Shown here: positions 12,608 through 25,579 of the stretch, one piece after another
Numbering within the stretch: position 1 is the first letter of the stretch
Layout of the letters: each line of letters opens with the position of its first letter
Assembly: GCF_051401765.1 (NCBI RefSeq)
Contig: NW_027480544.1
Location: 1,302,001-1,366,000, forward strand
Length of the DNA stretch: 64,000 bases
Source: Calliopsis andreniformis
Lineage: Eukaryota > Arthropoda > Insecta > Hymenoptera > Andrenidae
Reading direction: 5' to 3'
The notes under the pieces: generated by a model
Told to the model about the DNA's origin: nothing
Seen by the model: the letters and a program-made list of their open reading frames with translations, nothing else
Databases searched by the model: none
Made by a program: the position numbers and the translations under genes

Positions 12608-13674
12608 CTAATCCTCAATCTTCAATCCCCAATCCTCAATCCTCAATCCTCAATCCTCAATCTTAATCTTCAATCCTCAATACACACTCTTCAATCCTCA
12701 ATCCTCAATCCTCAATCCTCAATCCTCAATCTTCAATCCTCATTCTTCGATCCTCAATACCGAATCCTCAATCTTCAATCCTCAATCCTCAATCCTCAAT
12801 CCTCAATCCTCAATCCTCAACTTTCAATCCTCAATACTCAATCTTCAATCCTCAATCCTCAATACTCAATCTTCCATCCTCAATCCTCAATCCTCAATCC
12901 TCAATGCTCAATCCTCAATCCTCAATCCTCAACCATCAATCTTCAATCCTCAATACTCAATCTGCAATCCTCAATCCTCAATCCTCAATCCCCAATCCTC
13001 ATTCTTCAATCCTCGATGCCCAATCATCAATCTTCAATCCTCAATCCTCAATCCTCAATTCTCAATCCTGAATCCTCAGTCCTCAATCCACAATCCTCAA
13101 TCCTCAAACCTCAATCGTCAATCGTCAGCCCTCGTCCTCAATCCTCAACACTCAATCCTCAATCCTCAATCTTCAATCCTCAACACTCAATCTTCCATCC
13201 TCAATCCTCAATCCTCAATCCTCAATGCTCAATACTCAATGATCAATCCTCAGAAAATCAATCTTCAATCCTCAATACTCAATCTGCAATCCTCAATCCT
13301 CAATCCTCAATCCTCAATCCTCATTCTTCAATCCTCAATGCCCAGTCCTCAATCTTCAATCCACAATCCTCAATCCTCAACTCTCAATCCTCAATCCTCA
13401 ATCATCAATACTCAATCTTCAATCCTCAATCCTCAATCCTCAATCCTCAATCGTTAATCTTCAATCCTCAATACTCAATCTTCAATCCTCAATCCTCAAT
13501 CCTCAATCCTCAGTCCTCAATCCTCATTCTTCAATCCTCAACCTTCAATCCTCTATCTTCAATCCTCAATCCTCAATCCTCAATCCTCAACCCTCAATCT
13601 TCAATCCTCAGTCCTCAAACCTCAATCCTGAATCCCCTAACCTGAATCCTCAATCTTCAGCCCTCAGTCCTCTA

Positions 13675-13810
13675 CAATCAGTTGTCAATCCTCAATCCTC
13701 AATAGAGTATCATCAATTCACAGTTTTCATTACTCAATACTCAATCTGCAATCTTCAAATCTCTATCCACAAACATCAATTCTCATCACTCAACACTCAA
13801 CACTCAGTCC
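13675..13810 (+). repeat. Landmark box, type 1, GAGTATC subtype
   Basis: Has AATAGAGTATCATC and CATTACTCAATAC. Confidence 0.8.
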
Positions 13811-15671
13811 CCAATCCTGAATATTCAATTCTCAATCCTCAATCCACAATCCTCAACGTTCAATCCTCAATACTCAATCTTCAATGCTCATTCCTCAATC
13901 CTCAATCCTCAATTTTCAATCCTCAATCGTCAATCTTCAATCGTCAATTCTCAATCTTCAATCCTCAATCCTCAATCCTCGGTCCTCAATCCTCGGTCCT
14001 CAATCCTCAACCGTCAATCTCCAATCCTGAATACTCAATCTTCAATCCTCAATCATCAATCCTCAGTCCTCAGTCTTCAATCCTCAGTACTCAAACTGCA
14101 ATCCTCAATCCTTAGTAGTCACTCCTCAATCCTCATTCTTCAATCCTCAATACCGAATCCTCAATCTTCAATCCTCAATCCTCAATCCTCAATTCTCAAT
14201 CCTCAATCCTCAATCCTCAATCCTCAATCCTCAATCCTCAATCGTCAATCTTCAATCCTCAATACTCAATCTTCAATACTCAATCCTCAATTCTCAATCC
14301 TCAATGCTCAATACTCAATCGTCAATCCTCAATCCCCAATCCTCAATCTTCAATCCTCAATCCTCAATCCTCAATCCTCAATCCTCGATCCTCAATCTTC
14401 AATCCTCAATACTCAATCTTCAATCCTCAATCCTCAATCCTCAATCCTCAATCCTCAATCCTCAGTCCTCAATCCTCAATACCCAAAACTCAATCTTCAA
14501 TCCTCAATCCTCAATCCTCAATTCTCAATCCTCAATCCTCAATCCTCAGACCTCAAACATCAATACTCAACCCTTGGTCCTCGTCCTCAATCCACAACCC
14601 TCAATCCTCAATCCTCAGTCCTCTATCCTCAATCCTCAATCCTCAAACCTCATTCCTCAACCGTCAGTCCCCGTCCTCAATCCTCAAACATGAATCCTCA
14701 ATCCTCAGACGTCAATCATCAATACTCAATCTTCAATCCTCAATCCTCAATCCTCATTCCTCAATCCTCAATCCTCATTCTTCAATCCTCATTCTTCAAT
14801 CCCCAACACCCAATCTTCAATCTCCAATCCTCAATCCTCAACTCTCAATCCTCAATCCTCAGTCCTCAGTCCATAAACCTCAATCCTCAACCCTCAGCCC
14901 TCATCCTCAATCCTCAATCCTCATACTTCAATCCTCAATCCTCAATCCTCAATTCTCAATCCTCAATCCTCAGTCCTCAGTCCTCAAACCTCCACCCTCA
15001 ACCCTCAGCCCTCATCCTCAATCCTCAATCCTCAATCCTCAATCCTCAATCCTCAGTCCTCAATCCACAATCCTCAATACTCAAACCTCAATCGTCAATC
15101 GTCAGCCCTCGTCCTCAATCCTCAACACACAATCCTCAATCCTCAATATTCAATCATCAATACTCAATCTTCAATCCTCAATCCTCAATCTTCAATCCTC
15201 AATCCTCAATTCTCAGTCCTCGATGCTCAATCCTCAATCGTCAATCCTCAATCCCCAATCCTCAATCTTCAATCCTCGATCCTCAATCCTCAATCCTCAA
15301 TCCTCAATCTTCAATCCTCATTACGCAATCTTCAATCCTCAATCCTCAATCCTCAATCCTCAATGCTCAATCCTCAATCCTCTATCCTCAACCATCAATC
15401 TTCAGTCCTCAATACTCAATCTGCAATCCTCAATCCTCAATCCTCAATCCTCAATCCTCATGCTTCAATCCTCAATGCCCAGTCCTCAATCTTCAAACCT
15501 CAATCCTCAATCCTCAATTCTCAATCCTCAATCCTCAATCCTCAGTCTTCAATCCTCAATACTCAATCTCCAATCCTCAAACCTCAGTCCTCAAACCTCA
15601 ATTCTGAATCCTCAAATCTCGATTCTGAATCCTCAATCCTGAACCCTCACTCTTCAGCCCTCAGTCCTCAA

Positions 15672-15807
15672 CAATCAGTTGTCAATCCTCAATCCTCAAC
15701 AGAATATTCTCAATTCACAGGTTTCAATACCCAATACTCAACCTGAAATCTTCAAATATCTATCCACAAATATCAATTCTCATCACTCAACCCTCAACAC
15801 TCAGTCC
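15672..15807 (+). repeat. Landmark box, type 1, CACAGGTTTC subtype
   Basis: Has CAACAGAATATTC, then CACAGGTTTC. Paralogue of 11339. Confidence 0.8.
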
Positions 15808-16287
15808 CCAATCCTCAATGTTCAATCCTCAATCCTCAATCCTCAATCCTCAATCCTCAACCTTCAATCCCCAATACTCAATCTTCAATCCTCAATCCTC
15901 AATCCTCGGTCCTCAATCCTCAATCGTCGATCTCCAATCCTGAATACTCAATCTTCAATACTCAATCCTCAATCCTCAATCCTCAATCCTCAATCCTCAT
16001 TCTTCAATCCTCAATACCCAATCCTCAATCTTCAATCCTCAATCCTCAATCCTCAATCTTCAATCCTCGATCCTCAATCTTCAATCCTCAATACTCAATC
16101 TTCAATCCTCAATCCTCAATCCTCAATCCTCAATCCTCAATCCTCAGTCCTCAATCCTCAATCTTCAATCCTCAATACTCAATCTCCAATCCTCAAACCT
16201 CAGTCCTCAAACCTCAATTCTGAATCCTCAAATCTCAATTCTGAATCCTCAGTCCTGAAGCCTCAATCTTCAGCTCTCAGTCCTCAA

Positions 16288-16423
16288 CAATCAGTTGTCA
16301 ATTCTCAATCCTCAATAGAATATACTCAATTCACAGTTTTCAATACACAATACTCAATCTGCAATCTTCAAATCTCTATCCACAAACATCAATTCTCATC
16401 ACTCTACCCTGAATACTCAGTCC
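16288..16423 (+). repeat. Landmark box, type 1
   Basis: Has AGAATATACTC and CACTCTACCCTG. Paralogue of 11955. Confidence 0.8.
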
Positions 16424-16846
16424 CTCATCCTCAATCTTCAATCCTCAATCCTCTATCCTCAATCCTCAATCCTCAATCTTAATCTTCAATCCTCAATACT
16501 CAATCTTCAATCCTCAATCCTCAATCCTCAATCCTCAATCCTCAATCTTCAATACACAATACTCAATCTTCAATCCTCAATCCTGAATTCTCAATCCTCA
16601 ATCCTCAATCCTCAATCCTCAATCGTCAATCTTCAATCCTCAATACTCAATCTTCAATCCTCAATCCTCAATCCTCAATCCTCAATCCTCAATCCTCATT
16701 CTTCAATCCTCAACCTTCAATCCTCTATCTTCAATCCTCAATCCTCAATCCTCAATCCTCAACCCTCAACCTTCAATCCTCAGTCCTCAAACCTCAATCC
16801 TGAATCCCCTAACCTGAATCCTCAATCTTCAGCCCTCAGTCCTCTA

Positions 16847-16982
16847 CAATCAGTTGTCAATCCTCAATCCTCAATAGAGTATCATCAATTCACAGTTTTC
16901 ATTACTCAATACTCAATCTGCAATCTTCAAATCTCTATCCGCAAACATCAATTCTCATCACTCAACACTCAACACTCAGTCC
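16847..16982 (+). repeat. Landmark box, type 1, GAGTATC subtype
   Basis: Has AATAGAGTATCATC and CTATCCGCAAAC. Confidence 0.8.
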
Positions 16983-17617
16983 CCAATCCTGAATATTCAA
17001 TTCTCAATCCTCAATCCACAATCCTCAACGTTCAGTCCTCAATACTCAATCTTCAATGCTCATTCCTCAATCCTCAATCCTCAATTTTCAATCCTCAATC
17101 GTCAATCTTCAATCGTCAATTCTCAATCTTCAATCCTCAATCCTCAATCCTCGGTCCTCAATCCTCGGTCCTCAATCCTCAACCGTCAATCTCCAATCCT
17201 GTATACTCAATCTTCAATCCTCAATCATCAATCCTCAGTCCTCAGTCTTCAATCCTCAGTACTCAAACTGCAATCCTCAATCCTTAGTAGTCACTCCTCA
17301 ATCCTCATTCTTCAATCCTCAATACCGAATCCTCAATCTTCAATCCTCAATCCTCAATCCTCAATTCTCAATCCTCAATCCTCAATACTCAATCCTCAAT
17401 CCTCAATCCTCAATCGTCAATCTTCAATCCTCAATACTCAATCTTCAATACTCAATCCTCAATTCTCAATCCTCAATGCTCAATACTCATTCGTCAATCC
17501 TCAATCCCCAATCCTCAATCTTCAATCCTCAATCCTCAATCCTCAATCCTCAATCCTCTATCCTCAATCTTCAATCCTCAATACTCAATCTTCAATCCTC
17601 AATCCTCAATCCTCAAT

Positions 17618-17820
17618 CCTCTATCCTCAATCTTCAATCCTCAATACTCAATCTTCAATCCTCAATCCTCAATCCTCAATCCTCAATCCTCAATCCTCAA
17701 TCCTCAGTCCTCAATCCTCAAACCTCAATCCTCAACCGTCAGTCCTCGTCCTCAATCCTCCCATCTTCAATCATCAATACTCAATCTTCAATCATCAATC
17801 CTCAATCCTCAGTCCTCAAT
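17618..17820 (+). repeat. 203-base tandem duplication, unit 1
   Basis: The unit opens on CCTCTATCCTC and includes the stretch CCTCCCATCTTC; both recur 203 bases on (29 heptamers). The counterpart in domain B copy 2 is 34436-34638. Confidence 0.82.
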
Positions 17821-18023
17821 CCTCTATCCTCAATCTTCAATCCTCAATACTCAATCTTCAATCCTCAATCCTCAATCCTCAATCCTCAATCCTCAATCCT
17901 CAATCCTCAGTCCTCAATCCTCAAACCTCAATCCTCAACCATCAGTCCTCGTCCTCAATCCTCCCATCTTCAATCATCAATACTCAATCTTCAATCATCA
18001 ATCCTCAATCCTCAGTCCTCAAA
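17821..18023 (+). repeat. 203-base tandem duplication, unit 2
   Basis: Follows unit 1 directly. It reads CAACCATCAGTCC where unit 1 has CAACCGTCAGTCC. The counterpart in domain B copy 2 is 34639-34841. Confidence 0.82.
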
Positions 18024-18078
18024 CCTCAATCCTGAATCCTCAATCCTGAAACCTCAATCTTCAGCCCTGAGTCCTCAA

Positions 18079-18214
18079 CAATCAGTTGCCAATCCTCAAT
18101 CCTCAATCGAATATCCTCAATTCACAGTTTTCAATACACAATACTCAATCTGCAATCTTCAGATCTCTATCCACAAACATCAATTCTCATCACTCAACCC
18201 TGAATACTCAGTCC
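18079..18214 (+). repeat. Landmark box, type 1, CGAATATC subtype
   Basis: Has GTTGCC and CAATCGAATATCC. Confidence 0.8.
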
Positions 18215-20531
18215 CTAATCCTCAATCTTCAATCCCCAATCCTCAATCCTCAATCCTCAATCCTCAATCTTAATCTTCAATCCTCAATACACACTCTTCA
18301 ATCCTCAATCCTCAATACCCAATCCTCAATCTTCAATCCTCAATCCTCAATCCTCAATCCTCAATCCTCAATCCTCAGCTTTCAATCCTCAATACTCAAT
18401 CCTCAATCCAAAATCCTCAATACTCAATCTTCCATTCTCAATCCTCAATCCTCAATCCTCAATGCTCAATCCCCAATACTCAATCCTCAAACATCAATCT
18501 TCAATCCTCAATACTCAATCTGCAATCCTCAATCCTCAATCCTCAATCCTCAATCCTCATTCTTCAATCCTCAATGCCCAGTCCTCAACCTTCAATCCTC
18601 AATCCTCAATCCTCAATTCTCAATCCTGAATCCTCAGTCCTCAATCCACAATCCTCCATCCTCAAACCTCAATCGTCAATCGTCAGCCCTCGTCCTCAAT
18701 CCTCAACACTCAATCCTCAATCCTCAATATTCAATCGTCAATACTCAATCCTCAATCCTCCACCATCAATCTTCAATCCTCAATACTCAATCTGCAATCC
18801 TCAATCCTCAATCCTCAATCCTCAATCCTCATCCTTCAGTCCCCAATGCCCAGTCCTCAATCTTCAATCCTCAATCCTCAATCCTCAATTCTCAATCCTC
18901 AATCCTCAATCATCAATACTCAATCTTCAATCCTCATTCCTCAATCCACAATCCTCAATACTGAATCCTCAAACGTCAACACTCTATCCTCAGTCCTCAA
19001 TCCTCATTCTTCAATCCTCAATACCCAAAGCTCAATTTTCAATCCTCTATCCTCGATCCTCAATTCTCAATCCTCAATACTCAACCTCCAATCCTCAAAC
19101 CTCAGTCCTCAAACCTCAATCCTCAGTCCCCAATCCTCAATCTTCAACGCTCAATCCTCAATCCACAATCCTCGATCCTCAGTCCTCAATCCTCAATCCT
19201 CAATCCTCAATCCTCAATCTTCAATCCTCAATCCTCGATCCTCAATCGTCAATCCTCTATCTTCAATCCTCAATACCCAATCTTCAATCCTCAATCTTCA
19301 ATCCTCAATCCTCAATACTCAACCTTCAATCCTCAATACTCAATATTCAATACTCAATCCTCAATCCTGAATCCTCAATCCTCAATCCTCAATCGTCAAT
19401 CGTCAATCCTCAATACTCAATCTTCAATTCTCAATCATCAATCCTCAATCCTCAATCCTCATTCTTCAATCCTCAATACCCAATCCTCAATCTTCAATCC
19501 TCAATCCTCAACCTTCAATCCTCAATACTCAATCTTCAATCCTCAATCCTCATTCCTCAATCATCAAACCTCAATCTTCAATACTCAATCCTCAATCCTC
19601 AATCCTCAATCTTCAATCCTCCATACTCAATCGTCAATCCTCAATCCTCAATCATCAATCCTCAATCCTCAATCCTCAGTCATCAATCCTCAATCTTCAA
19701 TACTCAATCCTCAATCCTCAATCCACAATCCTCAATCCCCAATCCTCAATCCTCATGCCTCAAACCTCAATCCTCAGCCCTCAGTCCTCATCCTCAATTC
19801 TCAATTCTCAATACTCAAACCTCAACCCTCAATCTTCAATCCTCAATAATCAATCTCCTATCCTAGATCCTCAATCCCCAATACTCTATCCTTAATCCTC
19901 AATATTCAATCCTCTATCCCCAGGCCACAATCTTCAATCCCCAAAGCTCAATAATCAATCCTCAATCCTCAGTCCTCAATCGTCAATCATCAATCCACAA
20001 TCTTCAGTACTCAATCCTCAATCCTCAATCCTCAATCCTCTATCCTCAATCATCAATCCTCAATCTTCAATACTCAATCCTCAATCCTCAATCATCAATC
20101 CTGAATCCTCAATCCTCAATCCTCAATCTTCAATCCTCAATACTCAGCCTTCAATCATGAATCCTCAATACTCAATCCTCAATCCTCAATACTCAATCAT
20201 CAATCCTCAATCCTCAATCATCAGCCTTCAATCCTCAATCCTCATTCCTCAAACCTCAATCCTCAAGCCTCAGTCCTCAATCCTCAACCCTCAGTCCTCA
20301 TCCTCAATTCTCAATTCTCAATCCTCAATACTCAATCCTCAATCTTCAATCCTCAATAATCAATCTCCTATCCTAGACCCTCAATCCCCAATACTCTCTC
20401 CTTAACCCACAATATTCAATCCTCTATCCCCAGTCCACAATCTTCAATCCCCAAAGCTCAATAATCAATCCTCAACCCTCAGTCCTCAATCGTCAACTAT
20501 CAGTCCACAGTATTCAATACTCAATCCTCAA

Positions 20532-20605
20532 TACCCAACCATCAATCCTCAATACTCAATAGAATTTACTGAATTCTCAGGATTCAATACTCAAACCTCA
20601 TTCCT
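20532..20605 (+). repeat. Landmark box, partial
   Basis: The left half is recognisable (AATAGAATTTACTGAATTC, CAGGATTCAATAC). Ordinary heptamers replace the right half. Confidence 0.55.
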
Positions 20606-21006
20606 CAGCCCTCAACCCTCATCCTCCATCCTCAATCCTCAATCCTCAATCCTCAATCTTCAATCCTCAATAAACAACCTCCAATCCTAGATCCTGAATC
20701 CCCAATCCTCAATCATTAATGATCAATCTTCAATCCTCAATCCACAGTCCTCGATCTTCAATCCTCAATGCTCAATCCTCAATCCTCAATCCTCAGGCGT
20801 CAGTCCTCAATCCTCAATCCTCAATCCTCAATCCTCTACCGTCAGTCCTCGTCCTCAACCCTCAACCCTCAATACTTAATCCTCAATCCTCAATCTTCAA
20901 TCATCAATACACAATCTTCAGTCCTCAATCCTCAATCCTCAATCCTAAAATCCTCAATCCTCAATATTCAACACACAACCCTCGACCATCAATCCTCAAT
21001 ACTCAA

Positions 21007-21142
21007 CCATCAACACTCAATACTCAATACTCAATAGAATATCCTGAATTCTCAGTTTTCAATACTCAATCCTCAATCTTCAATCTTCATGTCTCCATCC
21101 ACAAACATCAATTCTCATCTCTCAACACTCAACACTCAGTCC
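21007..21142 (+). repeat. Landmark box, type 2
   Basis: The leader starts at 20962. Type 2 reads AATATCCTGAATTCTCAG and TTTTC, then CTTCATGTCTCCATCC and CAAACATCAATTC. Confidence 0.75.
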
Positions 21143-21712
21143 TCAATCTTCAATCCTCAATCCTCAATACTCAATCCTCAGTCCTCAGTCCTCAATCTTC
21201 AATACTCAATCCTCAATCCTAAAATCCTCAATCCTCAGTCATCAATCCTCAATCTTCAATACTCAATCCTCAATCCACAATCCTCAATCCTGAATGCTCA
21301 AACCTCATTCCTCAAACCTCAATCCTCATCCCTCAGTCCTCATCCTCCATCCTCAATCCTCAATCCACAATCCTCAATCTTCAATCCTCAATACTCAACA
21401 TTCGATCCTCAATCCACAGTCCTCAATCCTCAAACCACAATCCTCAGTCCTCAATCCTCAATCATCAATCCTCATACCTCAATCCTCAACCGTCAGTCCT
21501 CGTCCTCAATCCTCAACTATGAATCCTCAATCCTCAATATTCAATCATCAATACTCAATCTTCAATCCTCAATCCTCAATCCTCAATCCTCAATCCTCAA
21601 TCCTCAATCCTCAGTCCTCAAACCTCAATCCTGAATCCTCAATCCTCAGTTCTCAAACCTCAATCCTGAATCTTCAATCCTGAATCCTCAATCTTCAGAC
21701 CTCAGTCCTCAA

Positions 21713-21848
21713 CAATCAGTTGTCAATTCTCAATCCTGAATACAATATCATCAATTCACAGTTTTCAATACTCAATACTTAATCTGCAATCTTCAAATCT
21801 CTATCCACGAACATCAATTCTCATCACTGAACCCTCAACACTCAGTCC
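21713..21848 (+). repeat. Landmark box, type 1
   Basis: Has CTGAATACAATATCATC and CTATCCACGAAC. 21835 is T here and A at the partner base 38653. Confidence 0.78.
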
Positions 21849-22445
21849 CCAATCCTCAATCTTCAATCCTCAACACTCAATCCTCAACACTCGGTACTCT
21901 CTCTTCAATCCTCCATCCTCAATCCTCTGTCCTCAAGCGTCAATCCTCAATCCTCAATCCTCAACCCTCAATCCTCAGTCCTCAAACCTCAATTCCGAAT
22001 CCTCAATCCTGAATGCTCAATCCTCAATCCTCAACCCTCAGTCCTCATCCTCAATTCTCAATTCTCAATCCCCAATCCTCAATTCCCAATCCTAAATACT
22101 CAATCCTCAATCGTCAATCCTCAATCCCCAATCCTGAATCTTCAACCATCAATCCTCAATCCTCAATCCTCAATCCTCAATCTTCAATCCTCAATACTCA
22201 ATCTTCAATCCTCAATCCTCAATCCTCAACCCTCAATCCTCAATCCTCAATCCTCAATCCTCAATCTTCAATCCTCAACAGTCAGTCCTCGTCCTCAATC
22301 CTCAACCCTCAATCCTCAATCCCGAATCTTCAATCATCAATACTCAATCTTCAATCCTCAATTCTCAATCCTCAATCCTCAATCCTCAATCCTCAATCCT
22401 CAATATTCAAAACACAACCATCAACCATCAATTCTCAATACTCAA

Positions 22446-22581
22446 CCATCAATCCTCAATTCTCAATACTCAATAGAATATCCTGAATTCTCATGATTCA
22501 ATACTCAATCCACAATATTCAATAATCAAATCTCAATCCTCAAACATCAACTCTCAACACTCAATCGTCAATACTCGGTCC
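22446..22581 (+). repeat. Landmark box, type 3
   Basis: The leader starts at 22401. Type 3 reads CCTGAATTCTCATGATTC, then CAATATTCAATAATC, CAAATC and CAAACATCAACTC. Confidence 0.75.
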
Positions 22582-22725
22582 TCTCTCTTCAATCCTCCAT
22601 CCTCAATCCTCTATCCTCAAGCGTCAATCCTCAATCCTCAATCCTCAACGCTCAATCCTCAGTCCTCAAACATCAATTCCGGATCCTCAATCCTGAATGC
22701 TCAATCTTCATCCCTCAGTCCGCAA

Positions 22726-22861
22726 CAATCAATTGTCAATCCTCAATCCTCAATAGAATTTCCTCAATTCACAGTTTTCAGTACTCAATCCCCAATCTTC
22801 AATCTTCAAATCCCAATCCACAGACATCAATTCTCATCACTCAACCCTCAACGCTCAGTCC
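22726..22861 (+). repeat. Landmark box, type 1
   Basis: Has AATTGTC, AGAATTTCC, CAGTACTCAATCCCC and CACAGACATC. It sits 280 bases after the type 3 box, as at 41569/41849 and 57961/58241. Confidence 0.75.
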
Positions 22862-25579
22862 TCAATCTTCAATCCTCAATCCTCAATCCTCAATCTTCAA
22901 TCCTCCATACTCAATCGTCAATCCTCAATCCTCAATCATCAATCCTCAATCCTCAATCCTCAGTCATCAATCCTCAATCTTCAATACTCAATCCCCAATC
23001 CACAATCCTCAATCCTCATTCCTCAAACCTCAATCCTCAACCCTCAGTCCTCATCCTCAATTCTCAATTCTCAATCCTCAATCCTCGATCCTCAATCTTC
23101 AATCCTCAATACTCAATCTTCAATCCTCAATCCTCAATCCTCAATCCTCAATCCTCAATCCTCAGTCCTCAATCCTCAAGCCTCAATCCTCAACCGTCAG
23201 TCCTCGTCCTCAATCCTCAACACTCAACCCTCAATCCTCCCATCTTCAATCATCAATACTCAATCTTCAATCATCAATCCTCAATCCTCAGTCCTCAAAC
23301 CTCAATCCTGAATCCTCGATCCTGAATCCTCAATCTTCAGCCCTGAGTCCTCAACAATCAGTTGCCAATCCTCAATCCTCAATCGAATATCCTCAATTCA
23401 CAGTTTTCAATACACAATACTCAATCTGCAATCTTCAGATCTCTATCCACAAACATCAATTCTCATCACTCAACCCTGAATACTCAGTTCCTAATCCTCA
23501 ATCTTCAATCCCCAATCCTCAATCCTCAATCCTCAATCCTCAATCTTAATCTTCAATCCTCAATACACACTCTTCAATCCTCAATCCTCAATCCTCAATC
23601 CTCAATCCTCAATCCTCAATCCTCAATCCTCAATCGTCAACCCTCAATCCTCAATACTCAATCTTCAATCCTCAATCCTCAATCCTCAATCCTCAATCCT
23701 CAGTCCTCATTCTTCAATCCTCAATCTTCAATCCTCAATCTTCAATCCTCAATCCTCAGCCCTCATTCTCAATCCTCAATCCACAATCCTCAAACCTCAA
23801 TCCTCAACCGTCAGTCCTCGTCCTCAGCACTCAACTCTCAATCCTCAATCCTCCCATCTTCAATCATCAATACTCAATCTTCAATCCTCAATCCTCAATC
23901 CTCAGTCCTCAAACCTCAATCCTGAATCCTCAATCCTGAATCCTCAATCTTCAGCCGTGAGTCCTCAACAATCAGTTGCCAATCCTCAATCCTCAATAGA
24001 ATATCCTCAATTCACAGTTTTCAATACACAATACTCAATCTGCAATCTTCAGATCTCTATCCACAAACACCAATTCTCATCACTCAACCCTGAATACTCA
24101 GTCCCTAATCCTCAATCTTCAATCCTCAATCCTCTATCCTCAATCCTCAATCCTCAATCTTAATCTTCAATACTCAATACTCAATCTTCAATCCTCAATC
24201 CTCAATCCTCAATCCTCAATCCTCAATCCTCAATCTTCAATCCACAATACTCAATCTTCAATCCTCAACCCTCAATTCTCAATCCTCAATCCTCAATTCT
24301 CAATCTTCAATCCTCAATCCTCATTCTTCAATCCTCAACCTTCAATCCTCTATATCCAATCCTCAATCCTCAATCGTCAATCCTCAACCCTCAATCTTCA
24401 ATCCTCAGTCCTCAAACCTCAATCCTGAATCCCCTATCCTGAATCATCAATCTTCAGCCCTCAGTCCTCTAGAATCAGTTGTCAATCCTCAATCCTCAAT
24501 AGAGTATCATCAATTCACAGTTTTCATTACACAATACTCAATCTGCAATCTTCAAATCTCTATCCACAAACATCAATTCTCATCACTCAACACTCAACAC
24601 TCAGTCCCCAATCCTGAATATTCAATCTTCAATACTCGATCTTCAATGCTCATTCCTCAATCCTCAATCCTCAATTCTCAATCCTCAATCGTCAATCTTC
24701 AATCGTCAATACCCAATCTTCGATCCTCAATCCTCAATCCTCAATCCTCAGTCCTCAATCTTCAATCCTCAGTACTCAAACTGCAATCCTCAATCCTTAG
24801 TAGTCACTCCTCAATCCTCATTCTTCAATCCTCAATACCGAATCCTCAATCTTCAATCCTCAATCCTCAATCCTCAATTCTCAATCCTCAATCCTCAATC
24901 CTCACACTTCAAACACCAATACTCGACCCTCAGTCCTCGTCCTCAATCCACAACCCTCAATCCTCAATCCTCATTCCTCAATCTTCAATCATTAATAGTC
25001 AATCTTCAATCCTCAATCCTCAATCCTCAATCCTCAACCCTCAGTCCTCAATGTTCAATCCTCAATACCCAATCCTCAGTCTTGAATCCTCAGTCCTCAA
25101 TCCTCAATCCCCAATCATCAAAACTCGGTCCTCAATCCTCAATATTCAACGCACAACCCTCAGCCATCAATCCTCAATTCTCAATACTCAATAGTATATG
25201 CTGAAATCTCATGGTTCAATACTCAATCCACAATATTCAATAATCAAATCTGAATCCTCAAACATGAATTCTCAAAACTCAATCATCAACACTCAGTCCT
25301 CTCTCATCAATCCTCGATCCTCAATCCTCAATCCTCAATCCTCAATCTTCAATCCTCAATACTCAATCTTCCACCCTCAATCCTCAATCCTCAATCCTCA
25401 ATGCTCAATCCTCAATCCTCAATCCTCAACCATCAATCCTCAATCCTCAATACTCAATCTGCAATCCTCAATCCTCATTCCTCAATCCTCAATCCTCATT
25501 CTTCAATCCCTAATTCCCAGTCCTCAATCTTCAATCCTCAATCCTCAATCCTCAATTCTCAATCCTCAATCCTCAATCA

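Larger units (their letters stand above)
14468..16578 (+). repeat. 2.1-kb segment, right copy
   Basis: Pairs with 10135-12245 at +4,333. Homology is lost near 16578, where this copy has CTGAATTC in place of CTCAATCC. Present again at about 31286-33396. Confidence 0.75.
6253..23070 (+). repeat. Domain B copy 1: 16,818-base higher-order block
   Basis: First of two adjacent, nearly identical 16,818-base blocks. Position 6269 (G in TCCTCGATCC) pairs with 23087, and the register holds to the end of the block. Alignment breaks to the left of 6253/23071. It contains 17 landmark boxes (one partial) and nested older duplications at 8762-11313, 10135-16578 and 17618-18023. The length is 2402 heptamers plus 4 bases, so it includes some 6- or 8-base units. 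Confidence 0.92.
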
